A DNA stretch of 64,000 nucleotides from Nocardia sp. CC227C (GTDB lineage: Bacteria; Actinomycetota; Actinomycetes; Mycobacteriales; Mycobacteriaceae), in the NCBI RefSeq assembly GCF_030767025.1, contig NZ_JASITE010000001.1:620001-684000 (forward strand), written 5' to 3'. Positions 48,477 to 57,573 of this stretch are shown here, piece after piece. Made by a program: the position numbers and the translations under genes. The first letter of the stretch is position 1. Each line of letters opens with the position of its first letter. The notes below the pieces were generated by a model that was not told where the DNA came from, did not search any database, and worked only from the letters and a program-made list of their open reading frames with translations.

Positions 48477-49304
48477 TCAGCCCGCGGGCTTGGCGACGGT
48501 GACGGGCTTGCCGTGGTCCGAGAGCTCCAGCTCGACGCTGCCCTGGTCCTTGGTGACCTCGGCCTTGATCAGATTCGGGCCGGTGCCCGGCGAAGCGGCG
48601 CTGGACGGCAGCGGGGCGGCGGAGGTGGTGGGCGGCGCGACGTCCTGGATCCAGAGGGTGATCGGCAGTTCGCCGATGCCGTCGCCGACGCGCGGCACGA
48701 TCGGGTCGATGACCGACCCGCTGATGGTGCCGGTGACCTTCACGGTTTCGACGCCGTTGATCGTCTCCCGCTTCTCGACCTGCGGATTCTGCACCTGCGC
48801 AATGGCATTGGCCAGACCCTTGTCCTTGTCGAGGATGACGCCCGGGTCGTACATCTTCTCGGCGGGGCCGACGGGGGCGTACTTGACGCCGTCCTGCGCC
48901 GCGTACAGCGTCTTGTCGACGACCAGGAACTTGGTCTCGATGAAGGGCTCGTTCTCCGCGGTGCGGACCTTGGCCTCACCCATGGCCTGGCCCGAGCCCT
49001 CGGGTTGGTTGGTGACGTCCGCGTCCACCATCTCCACCGGGAGGTTCGGGATGTTGTTCACGTTCAGGGTGAGGTGCACCGACTGCAGCGTCTGAGTGGT
49101 GCGGGCGGATTCCTGCACGATCTGCGCGCCGTCGGGCAGTTCGGTCGGCGGCGGGGCGGCCGCGGTGGTGGCGGGATCATCGGAGCCGCCGGAGCAGCCC
49201 GAGACCAGTGCGGCGACGACCGATGCCGCCAGCACTACCGGGGCGAGCCCGGCCCGTGTGCGCGAGCGGCGCGAAGTCCGCTGGCGCGTCAACAGTTCAA
49301 TCAT
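48477..49304 (-). CDS. LppX/LprG-type lipid-carrier lipoprotein
   Basis: A 275-residue lipoprotein. The N-terminus is basic (RTSRRSRTRAG), followed by hydrophobic LAPVVLAASVVAALV and lipobox SGC (Cys near residue 36). After an Ala/Pro linker the LppX_LprAFG domain follows: LPDGAQIVQESARTTQTLQSVHLTLNV, GEAKVRTAENEPFIETKFLVVDKTLYAA and WIQDVAPPTTSAAPL. The family has a lipid-binding cavity and carries lipids across the periplasm in mycolata. ATG 49304 with GGGGG upstream. It sits 234 bp upstream of the desaturase on the same strand, so it may be a functional part of that cluster. Confidence 0.88.
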   Translation of the reverse strand: MIELLTRQRTSRRSRTRAGLAPVVLAASVVAALVSGCSGGSDDPATTAAAPPPTELPDGAQIVQESARTTQTLQSVHLTLNVNNIPNLPVEMVDADVTNQPEGSGQAMGEAKVRTAENEPFIETKFLVVDKTLYAAQDGVKYAPVGPAEKMYDPGVILDKDKGLANAIAQVQNPQVEKRETINGVETVKVTGTISGSVIDPIVPRVGDGIGELPITLWIQDVAPPTTSAAPLPSSAASPGTGPNLIKAEVTKDQGSVELELSDHGKPVTVAKPAG

Positions 49305-49596
49305 GTTCAACCCCCGTTGAGAGTTCTCGTACGACCCGGTTGGCGGGCAGTGGGCTGCCCGGAACGGTTTGTGGCCTATGTCCGGCCCGGCATATGCTGG
49401 GCATGATCGTAGGCCGCGCAAGACATTACGCACATCGAGTCGGCCACGCAGCGAGAATTATTCCCAGGCAACTTTGTTCATAGTTGCCGTTTCACTTCGC
49501 GTCGTCGAATAGCTAATCTCGAGCAATATTCGAGCGCGGCCACGTCGGCAGCGCTGTTCGACAATCGGTTCGAGATGCGACAGTGTTAATGCCCGG

Positions 49597-49924
49597 TCAG
49601 CGGTTGGCAATCGCATGTAGCAGCTCCACCAGCTCCTGCGGCCGCGAGAACATGGGCCAGTGACCCGTGGGCAGGGCGGCATAGTCGGCGTCGGTATGCG
49701 CCAGCTCGTTCGAAGAGGCTGACCTCCGGGGCACCTCGCAACCGCTGCGCTACCTCGGCGGTGCAGCGGTTGCGGATCATGGTCGAGGGGACAGCGAACC
49801 GTCGCGGGCGTTCGCCGAGTGTCACCGGCACCGACACCGGGCGAGCGGGTTCCGGGCACCGCGCGCTCCCGGAAGCGAGTCAGCGCCGCCTCGTCGAGAA
49901 CGTCGTATCGCTTCCGGCCGCGCC
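49597..49924 (-). pseudogene. Frameshifted remnant of an alpha/beta hydrolase gene
   Basis: Reading leftwards, three frames join into one hydrolase C-terminus: RYDVLDEAALTRFRERAVP, then VSVPVTLGERPRRFAVPSTMI, then ELAHTDADYAALPTGHWPMF to LLHAIANR-stop (49597-49599). The N-terminal half with the nucleophile Ser is absent. At least two frameshifts separate the pieces. The PTGHWPMFS signature is typical of actinobacterial hydrolases. Confidence 0.7.
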
Positions 49925-49943
49925 CGGATGTCCGCGGTCGCGG

Positions 49944-50315
49944 TCAGTAGACCGGGCCGGTGTACTTCTCGCCCGGACCCGCGCCCGGGGCGTCCGGATG
50001 TTCGGAGGCTTCGCGGAAGGCGCGTTGCAGCGACTGGAGACCATCACGGATGGGACCGGCATGCGGGCCCAGGTATTCGACCGAGGCGGTCACCAGGCCC
50101 GCCAGGGCGGTGATGACGCGGCGGGCCTCGTCCAGATCGAGGTGCGGGCTGGCGGCGGGATCGGCCTCGCCGAGCCCCAGCTTCTCCGCGGCGGAGCTCA
50201 TCAGCATGACGGCGGCACGGCTGATGACCTCGACGGCCGGGATCTCGGCCAGCTCGCGTACGCTCAACTCGCCGTCGATGAGGTCCGTATCCGGATTCGT
50301 GGTCGCCTCGCTCAT
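49944..50315 (-). CDS. DUF1844 family protein
   Basis: A 123-residue protein. Core: RELAEIPAVEVISRAAVMLMSSAAEKLGLGE and LDLDEARRVITALAGLVTASVEYLGPHAGPIRDGLQSLQRAFREAS, the DUF1844 helical pattern. The family sits next to infC in many actinobacteria, as it does here (divergent, about 460 bp away). Function unknown; a helical soluble protein, perhaps ribosome- or infC-related by position only. The C-terminus ends in a Pro/Gly-rich tail with GPVY. Confidence 0.85.
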   Translation of the reverse strand: MSEATTNPDTDLIDGELSVRELAEIPAVEVISRAAVMLMSSAAEKLGLGEADPAASPHLDLDEARRVITALAGLVTASVEYLGPHAGPIRDGLQSLQRAFREASEHPDAPGAGPGEKYTGPVY

Positions 50316-50669
50316 GCCGCTGCCTCGCTGGCGCTCGGCGGCGTCACGAGCGAGAGCTCGGCTGTGTTCTCTGGTCGCGCGCTTCGCTCGCTCATAGCTA
50401 TGAGCATGGCACCGAGCGGCTTGTCAATGGTCTCGGGGGGACCGATTCGGTGGATCGCGGCGTGGCTGTTAGACTGACCTGCGACGACCGTCCCGGACCG
50501 GTTCCTGCGACCGACCCGGGGCTTCAAGTGGAGCCCGACTCCCACCGTCAGCCGGTCACTACCAGGCTCGACGGTCCGGTCGCCCATCTTTTTCTGATGG
50601 GTTCCTCGTGTGGGTTCGCCCTGCACAGGTGCGATGCGAGCTGTTTGCGTCGCGGACCGGTCGACTCGG

Positions 50670-50700
50670 GCCCCGTGTTGGAGAAATACCGGCACGGGGC
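50670..50700 (+). promoter_or_regulatory. Hairpin in the infC leader
   Basis: GCCCCGTG (50670-50677) pairs with CACGGGGC (50693-50700) and is followed by TTTCGTGTT, a terminator-like context 74 nt before the infC start. Candidate attenuator of the infC operon. Confidence 0.45.
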
Positions 50701-50774
50701 TTTCGTGTTGAAATTGGGGTTGCAGTTTGAGCGTTTGCGGTCGTTGGACGACACCGCTTGACCTAGGAGGCCCC

Positions 50775-51398
<624 letters not shown>

Positions 51399-51415
51399 CG
51401 AACGATTCAGGTAGC

Positions 51416-51445
51416 ACCGGTGGGACACGACTGTGTCCCACCGGT
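51416..51445 (+). terminator. Hairpin between infC and rpmI
   Basis: Perfect 13-bp stem ACCGGTGGGACAC / GTGTCCCACCGGT, loop GACT. No U-tract; could be a partial terminator or a processing/stability element that sets rpmI-rplT level apart from infC. Confidence 0.7.
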
Positions 51446-51467
51446 ATGAGACAGATACGAGGATTCC

Positions 51468-51662
51468 ATGCCGAAGATGAAGAGCCACAGCGGCGCGTCG
51501 AAGCGTTTCAAGCTGTCGGGCAAGGGCAAGCTGCTGCGTCAGCAGGCGAACCGCCGCCACCTGCTCGAGCACAAGCCCACCCGTCGGACTCGTCGTCTGG
51601 ACGGCGTGGAGGTCGTCGCCAAGGCGGACGTCGCTCGCGTCAAGAAGCTGCTCGGCCTCTGA
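51468..51662 (+). CDS. rpmI: 50S ribosomal protein L35
   Basis: A 64-residue basic protein with the family start [40 protein letters not shown] and the [10 protein letters not shown] end. Full length for L35. Contacts 23S rRNA in the large subunit. ATG 51468 with GAGG 6 nt upstream. Part of the infC-rpmI-rplT cluster, 100 bp before rplT. Confidence 0.97.
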   Translation: MPKMKSHSGASKRFKLSGKGKLLRQQANRRHLLEHKPTRRTRRLDGVEVVAKADVARVKKLLGL

Positions 51663-51762
51663 TCTCCGGCTGAGGCAGCCGTCCGCGATCCGTTTACGGA
51701 CGCTTTCACCGACCAACTCCGGGCGCGACCGCAGCGCCCACGATTCGAACAAGGACTGACAA

Positions 51763-52143
51763 GTGGCACGCGTCAAAAGGGCCGTCAACGCTCAGAAGAA
51801 GCGCCGTTCCATCCTCGAGGCCAGCAAGGGCTACCGCGGCCAGCGCTCGCGGCTGTACCGCAAGGCCAAGGAACAGCAGCTGCACTCGCTCACCTACGCC
51901 TACCGCGACCGCCGCGCGCGCAAGGGTGACTTCCGCAAGCTGTGGATCGCTCGTATCAACGCCGCCGCGCGTCTGAACGACATCACCTACAACCGTTTCA
52001 TCCAGGGCCTGAAGGCCGCCGGTGTCGAGGTGGACCGCAAGAACCTCGCCGAGATCGCGGTCTCGGACGCCGAGGCGTTCGCCGGTCTGGTGGCCGTGGC
52101 CAAGGCCGCGCTGCCGGAGGATGTCAACGCCCCCGCCGCCTGA
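51763..52143 (+). CDS. rplT: 50S ribosomal protein L20
   Basis: A 126-residue protein: [19 protein letters not shown] (GTG start), [34 protein letters not shown] and [31 protein letters not shown]. Needed for large-subunit assembly; in other bacteria L20 also represses its own operon. AAGGA lies 6 nt before the start. A strong hairpin 28 nt after the stop ends the translation cluster. Confidence 0.97.
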   Translation: MARVKRAVNAQKKRRSILEASKGYRGQRSRLYRKAKEQQLHSLTYAYRDRRARKGDFRKLWIARINAAARLNDITYNRFIQGLKAAGVEVDRKNLAEIAVSDAEAFAGLVAVAKAALPEDVNAPAA

Positions 52144-52171
52144 TTCGCGGCTGCGTGACAACCGAGTACTC

Positions 52172-52219
52172 GCGACGACCCGTGGACGCGCTCCCCGAGC
52201 GCATTCCGCGGGTCGTCGC
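52172..52219 (+). terminator. Terminator of the infC-rpmI-rplT cluster
   Basis: 10-bp stem GCGACGACCC (52172-52181) / GGGTCGTCGC (52210-52219) with an inner CGCTC/GAGCG stem. Confidence 0.75.
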
Positions 52220-52363
52220 TCTGTCGAAGCCGGTGCGCGGTCGTGCGACGGGCCGGTCCGCGGTTCCCGGTTCGCGCGCCGGGTATCCGGGCCTGCGCGC
52301 CGGTGCCCGGCGTGGCTCCGGCCCCGGCGCCGGGTGTGGCCCCGTGGCAAGGATCGGGCCGTC

Positions 52364-53167
52364 GTGAACGCCGAAGCGATCGACTGGCGCAATCCCCGGG
52401 TCGTCGCCGCGGTGAAGCTGCACCGCGCCCACACCCGACGCAAGAGCGGACTCTTCCTCGCCGAGGGCGCCAATTCGGTTGCGGCGGCGCTGGATACCGG
52501 GCGCGTCGAGGAACTCTTCTACTCCGCCAAGGCCGCCGGGCGTGAGCACGAACTGGTCGCCGGTGCGGCCGCCATGGGCGTGCGCACCACGCTGGTGAGC
52601 GATCGGGCGGCGGAAACGCTGGGGGAGACGGTGACCCCGCCGGGCCTGGTCGCCGTCTGCCGTCAGGTGGACGTGCCGCTGCGCACGGTGCTGGACGCGT
52701 CGCCGCGCATGCTGGCGGTACCGGTGGCGATGGCCGATCCCGGTAATGCGGGCACCCTCATCCGGGTCGCCGACGCGGTCGGCGCGGATGGCGTGGTGCT
52801 GGCCGGTGATTCGGTGGACCCGCACAACGGCAAATGCGTCCGCGCCTGCGCCGGAAGCCTTTTCCACGTACCCCTCACCCGTGAACGCGATATCGACGCC
52901 ACCCTCGACGCGCTGGAGGCGGCCGGAATCGCCGTCCTGGCGACCACCGCCCGGGGCGAGGTGGACCTCGACGAGGCCGACGGCATCCTGCGCGGCCCGG
53001 TCGCCTGGCTGTTCGGCAACGAGGCGCACGGCCTGGACCGCGCCGTCGCCGCCCGCGCCACCCACCGCGTGCGCATTCCCATCCACGGCCGCGCCGAAAG
53101 CCTGAATCTGGCCGCCGCGGCGGCCATCTGCCTCTACGCGAGCGCCCGGGTCCAGCACGGTCGGTGA
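52364..53167 (+). CDS. tsnR: SpoU-family RNA 2'-O-methyltransferase (TsnR-like)
   Basis: A 267-residue SPOUT methyltransferase. N-terminal substrate domain HRAHTRRKSGLFLAEGANSVAAAL, then catalytic motifs DPGNAGTLIRVADAVGADGVVL (motif 1), WLFGNEAHGL (motif 2) and IPIHGRAESLNLAAAAAICLY (motif 3) forming the knot that binds SAM. It matches the rRNA methyltransferase gene found after rplT in mycobacteria (Rv1644). Target presumably 23S rRNA. GTG 52364 has AAGGA 10 nt upstream, rather far; family length supports it. Confidence 0.9.
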   Translation: MNAEAIDWRNPRVVAAVKLHRAHTRRKSGLFLAEGANSVAAALDTGRVEELFYSAKAAGREHELVAGAAAMGVRTTLVSDRAAETLGETVTPPGLVAVCRQVDVPLRTVLDASPRMLAVPVAMADPGNAGTLIRVADAVGADGVVLAGDSVDPHNGKCVRACAGSLFHVPLTRERDIDATLDALEAAGIAVLATTARGEVDLDEADGILRGPVAWLFGNEAHGLDRAVAARATHRVRIPIHGRAESLNLAAAAAICLYASARVQHGR

Positions 53168-53283
53168 CGGTCCGGGGCGTCGGCCGGAGGCCGAGCGTTC
53201 GGGCACGGTCGCCGAAGTCCGGTCGCGGCGGTGGGGTGGCGCTCGGGCCGGCGCACCAACACTTGCCGTTGCGAGCCCGAGCC

Positions 53284-53347
53284 GTCGCGTGGCTGAGTCG
53301 TCGCGTGGCTGAGTCGTCGCGTGGCTGAGTCGTCGCGTGGCTGAGTC
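53284..53347. repeat. Four perfect 16-bp tandem repeats
   Basis: GTCGCGTGGCTGAGTC occurs four times without change (53284-53299, 53300-53315, 53316-53331, 53332-53347). It is flanked by three copies of GAGCCCGAGC-G-GTCG (53272-53287, 53352-53390). Intergenic between tsnR and the GRAM remnant. Perfect identity points to recent expansion. Confidence 0.9.
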
Positions 53348-53404
53348 GTCAGCGAGCCCGAGCGGTCGTGAGCCCGAGCCGTCGCGAACCCTCGCCGGTG
53401 GTCG

Positions 53405-53746
53405 CTACCCGAGCGCGGTGCGCAGGGTGGCGACCGTCTCGTCGAGCTTGCCGACGACGAACAGTTCCGGCGCGCCCTCGCGCAGGTCGATGCGCAGCCG
53501 GGCGCGCAGACCTCCGTCGAACAGGCCGCCGCTGCGCGCCTCGGTGCCCACCGCGATGACGGATGCGCGTGCGGCCGACCAGGAGCGGCCGCTCATGAGC
53601 GCGTCCAGCCGGTTCGGCTCGAAGCACAGTCGGGCTGAGGTCAGATAGAGCGTTCCGCCCACGGCGCGGCCGCCCTGGCTGCGATTGGCGGGCCGCCGCC
53701 AGCTGACGGTCTCGCCCTCGTCCAGTGTCGGCTCGCGGGTCCAGAT
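53405..53746 (-). pseudogene. GRAM-domain-like protein, start codon lost
   Basis: The frame runs open from about 53746 to the stop at 53405 and reads IWTREPTLDEGETVSWRRP, RSQGGRAVGGTLYLTS, ARLCFEPNRLDALMSGRSW and, at the end, LFVVGKLDETVATLRTALG. This is the complete length of small actinobacterial GRAM-like proteins, but no ATG, GTG or TTG is found at the 5' end; an internal GTG (53662) would lose the first 28 residues. The 5' end abuts the 5'-truncated transporter remnant at 53755. Confidence 0.6.
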
Positions 53747-53754
53747 TCCCAGTG

Positions 53755-54033
53755 ATGGCCAGCGCCGATCCCGCGGATCAGGGCATGGCCTCCGGCACGA
53801 ACAACACCATTCGCGAGGTCGGCGTGGCCATGGGCATCGCGGTGCTGGCGTCGGTGTTCTCCTCCTACGGCTCGTATCTGAGCCCCGCCGAGTACACCGA
53901 CGGGCTGGTGCCCGCCGTGCGGGTCGGCGCGGCCACTGTCGCGGGCGGCGGCCTCATCGCCCTGCTGCTGCCGGGCCGTCCCCGCCCCGTCCCCGTCGAA
54001 GAGCGCACTCCCGCCGCGGAATTCGCGACCTGA
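53755..54033 (+). pseudogene. C-terminal remnant of a DHA2-family MFS transporter
   Basis: About 93 codons encode the last helices of an EmrB/QacA-like drug exporter: ADPADQGMASGTNNTIREVGVAMGIAVLASVF, the DHA2 motif near helix 11, then VRVGAATVAGGGLIALLLPG and a short tail. The first roughly 380 residues are absent. The break point coincides with the lost start of the oppositely oriented GRAM-like gene. Confidence 0.75.
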
Positions 54034-54111
54034 CCCCGCTGTGGTTCCGGCTGCCCGAGCCGATCGTCTCCATCGCGATCGCGCTCCGGGCGGCCGGGGT
54101 GAGTGTCCCGC

Positions 54112-54498
54112 TCAGCCGCGTGCGGCGTGCGTGCGCCGCGCCCGCTCTATCTCGTTGATATTCCGCTCGGCCCAGTCTCGCAGTGCCGCGATCGGTTCCG
54201 CGAGGCTGCGGCCGAGTTCGGTCAGCTCGTACTCGACGCGCGGGGGAACGGTGGGGTGGACGGTGCGGGTGACGAATCCGTCCGCCTCGAGCATGCGCAG
54301 CGTCTGGGTGAGCATCTTCTGTGAGACTCCGCCGACGCGGCGGCTGAGGTCGGTGTAGCGCATGGTGCCGTCCGCCATGAGCGCGTCCACGATGAGCACG
54401 GTCCATTTGCCCGCGATGTGGTCGAGGACCTGTCGGGTCGGGCACTTCTCGGAGTAGCAGTCGGCGATCAGTCCCGACGATTCCACCAGGGTTGTCAC
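54112..54498 (-). CDS. HxlR family transcriptional regulator
   Basis: A 128-residue winged helix-turn-helix protein with the HxlR signature CPTRQVLDHIAGKWTVLIVDALMADGTMRYTDLSRRVGGVSQKMLTQTLRMLEADGFV and PPRVEYELTELG. Cys in KCPTRQ is the conserved redox- or electrophile-sensing position of this family. GTG 54498 is the likely start (VTTLVESSGLIADC). It diverges from the nitroreductase gene with two GGTAAC-type sites between, so it probably represses both. Confidence 0.9.
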   Translation of the reverse strand: MTTLVESSGLIADCYSEKCPTRQVLDHIAGKWTVLIVDALMADGTMRYTDLSRRVGGVSQKMLTQTLRMLEADGFVTRTVHPTVPPRVEYELTELGRSLAEPIAALRDWAERNINEIERARRTHAARG

Positions 54499-54507
54499 CT
54501 CGAGGAG

Positions 54508-54561
54508 GGTAACGCACCAATTAGTGCCTACTTCCCAGCGGGCGGTAACTCTCCAATAGTG
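54508..54561. promoter_or_regulatory. Duplicated HxlR operator
   Basis: GGTAACGCACCAATTAGTG (54508-54526) and GGTAACTCTCCAATAGTG (54544-54561) are near-identical direct copies 36 bp apart; the first also holds the inverted pair GCAC/GTGC. They flank or cover both start codons of the divergent genes. Confidence 0.65.
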
Positions 54562-54567
54562 AGTGCC

Positions 54568-55224
54568 ATGACCAACATGATGTCCGTCGCCACCGCCATC
54601 CGCACCCGCCGCACCATCCGCCACTACCGGCCGGACCCGGTGCCCGCCGCCGCCCTCGACACCCTGGCCGAACTGGCCATGGAAGCCCCCTCCAGCTGGA
54701 ACCTGCAGGACCGCTCGCTCGTCGTCGTCACCGATCCGGCGGTCCGGGCGGAACTGGCCTGGGCCACCGACGGACAGCCGCAGCCGCGGGAGGCCCCCGT
54801 CATGCTGGTCTTCGTCGCCGAACCGCAGGCGTGGCGCGCCGACCGGGCAGACATCTTCGACCGGGCGCGCCGCAATCACGCCTGGTCCGATGAGTTCATC
54901 GCCGGATTCGCCACGGCGGCAACCGAATTCCAGAAGTCACTGGACGAGCGCGACTTGCTGCGCGAGTACGCGGTCAAGGACGCGATGATCGCCGCGACCT
55001 ACACCATGCTCGCCGCCACCGAACTCGGCCTGGCCACCTCGCCCATGAACGGCTGGGACGAAGGCCGGGTCAAGAAGGCCATCGGCATCGAGGATCGCGA
55101 CGACCTCGCCATCGCCCTGCTCATGTCCGTGGGGCGGCCCGCGGAGCAGCGCGCCCATCCCGGCCGCCGTCCGGTGACCGCGACGGTGTTCCGCGACCGC
55201 TATCCGGCGCGCGGCGGCCGATGA
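54568..55224 (+). CDS. Nitroreductase family protein
   Basis: A 218-residue FMN-dependent enzyme. SVATAIRTRRTIRHYRPDPVPAAALDTLAELAMEAPSSWNLQDRSLVVV gives the FMN-phosphate arginines (RTRRTIR) and S-S-W-N. The C-terminal half has AATYTMLAATELGLATSPMNGWDEGRVKKAIGI and VGRPAE. It reduces nitro groups, quinones or similar electrophiles with NAD(P)H. Divergent from an HxlR regulator, a frequent pair in which electrophile stress induces the reductase. ATG 54568 lies 6 nt after the second operator copy; there is no Shine-Dalgarno, so the mRNA may be leaderless. Confidence 0.9.
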   Translation: MTNMMSVATAIRTRRTIRHYRPDPVPAAALDTLAELAMEAPSSWNLQDRSLVVVTDPAVRAELAWATDGQPQPREAPVMLVFVAEPQAWRADRADIFDRARRNHAWSDEFIAGFATAATEFQKSLDERDLLREYAVKDAMIAATYTMLAATELGLATSPMNGWDEGRVKKAIGIEDRDDLAIALLMSVGRPAEQRAHPGRRPVTATVFRDRYPARGGR

Positions 55225-55332
55225 GGCCGGATTCGCGTCGCGGCGCGACGTTTCGGACGCCACAGCGGGGTAGTCATCACAGCGGTGCAATGGTGCGCCG
55301 ATGCGATGTCTACGCGACTAAGGACGAAAACC

Positions 55333-56295
55333 ATGAGCACACGCGACATCACGACCCTGCTGGCACAGCTGCGGACCGTCCGCGACCTGACCGACACCGA
55401 GATTCAGATCGCCGAAACCCGTGTCGCGCAGGCCCGGACGGAGGCGGTGCGCCGCGAGCTGTCCGAGAACGCCGACAACGGCCGCCGTCGGGTCGAGGCC
55501 ATCGAGTCCGCCATTCGCGAGCTCGGTGGCGTGCCGCAGCTGGTCGGCCCCTTCCTGGGTCGGCTGGCCGCCGCGGTGAAGGCGCTGGTCGAACAGGCGC
55601 AGCCGTTCGACGAGGCGCTGCTCGGCGACCTCACCCTGGAGCACCAGCTCCTCGACCGGGCCCGCTACATCAAGGCGCTGGCGACCGCCGCGCAGCGCCC
55701 CGATGTGGTGGCGCTGGCGGATCGGCTGATCACCGCGCACTCGGCCACCGTGGAGTGGCTGACCACCGTTCTCGCCGAGGAGGCGCTGGGCGGCCCGGCG
55801 GCACTGCGTCGCACCCCGCTGCAGGCCGCCACCGGGGCCACGGTGAAGCTGGTCAATATCCCGGTCATCTGGTCCACCCGCGGCATCGACCGGGCGCTGG
55901 ACGCCTTCCGCACCACCCCGCCCGCGCTGGGTGACCTGCTCGAGCGTGGCGTGCACGCCGGTGACGTCGCGGTCAGGACGCTCTCGGCCTCCCGGGACGC
56001 CGCCCTGGAGACGGCCGAGCGGGTCGCCCGCCGAGAGGGGGCCGACAGCGCCGCCGACGCCCTGCACGCGCTGCGCACCTCCACCGGCGTGCTCGAGCCC
56101 GACGAACTGCCGATCGACGACTACGAGGAGCTGAACGTCTCGCAGGCCGTCGCCGCGGTCAAGGGGCTGACCGATCCCGCCGACGTCCGCGCCGTGGTGG
56201 CCTACGAGGAGGCGCACAAGAACCGCCACGGCGTGGTCTCCGCGGCCCAGACCCGGCTCGCGGCGATCGCGCAGGATGTCACCGGCCGCAACTGA
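55333..56295 (+). CDS. Ferritin-like domain protein
   Basis: A 320-residue, largely helical protein. Early coiled coil (LLAQLRTVRDLTDTEIQIAETRVAQART) and a ferritin-like section DLTLEHQLLDRARYIKALA with ITAHSATVEWLTTVLAEEAL, giving E-x-x-H-like and His-x5-Glu metal-ligand candidates. The second half (residues 170-320) has RTLSASRDAALETAERVARREGADSAADAL and PDELPIDDYEELNVSQAVAAVKGLTDPADVRAVVAYEEAHKNR. Typical of Nocardia/Rhodococcus proteins of unknown function. ATG 55333 with AAGGA 8 nt upstream. It lies 190 bp before pheS, with a hairpin between. Confidence 0.65.
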   Translation: MSTRDITTLLAQLRTVRDLTDTEIQIAETRVAQARTEAVRRELSENADNGRRRVEAIESAIRELGGVPQLVGPFLGRLAAAVKALVEQAQPFDEALLGDLTLEHQLLDRARYIKALATAAQRPDVVALADRLITAHSATVEWLTTVLAEEALGGPAALRRTPLQAATGATVKLVNIPVIWSTRGIDRALDAFRTTPPALGDLLERGVHAGDVAVRTLSASRDAALETAERVARREGADSAADALHALRTSTGVLEPDELPIDDYEELNVSQAVAAVKGLTDPADVRAVVAYEEAHKNRHGVVSAAQTRLAAIAQDVTGRN

Positions 56296-56353
56296 GCTCC
56301 CGGTGTCGTCCACCGTCTCTCGACCACCGCGTTGGCCCGCGCGGTAGGTGGTC

Positions 56354-56376
56354 CGCGCCACGTCGGCCGTGGCGCG
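56354..56376 (+). terminator. Hairpin between the ferritin-like gene and pheS
   Basis: Perfect 9-bp stem CGCGCCACG / CGTGGCGCG, 5-nt loop. Likely ends the upstream transcript. Confidence 0.55.
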
Positions 56377-56414
56377 GGCAAACGCGGGTGAGATGGGCTG
56401 CGTGCGTCGCCTAG

Positions 56415-57545
<1,131 letters not shown>

Positions 57546-57573
57546 GACCCGATCCAACGAGGAAAGCGAAAAA

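Noticed and set aside
49458..49859. 133-codon frame opposite to the DUF1844 promoter side
   Set aside because: It mixes the frames of the hydrolase remnant and non-coding sequence; composition is Arg/Pro/Cys-rich without family match.
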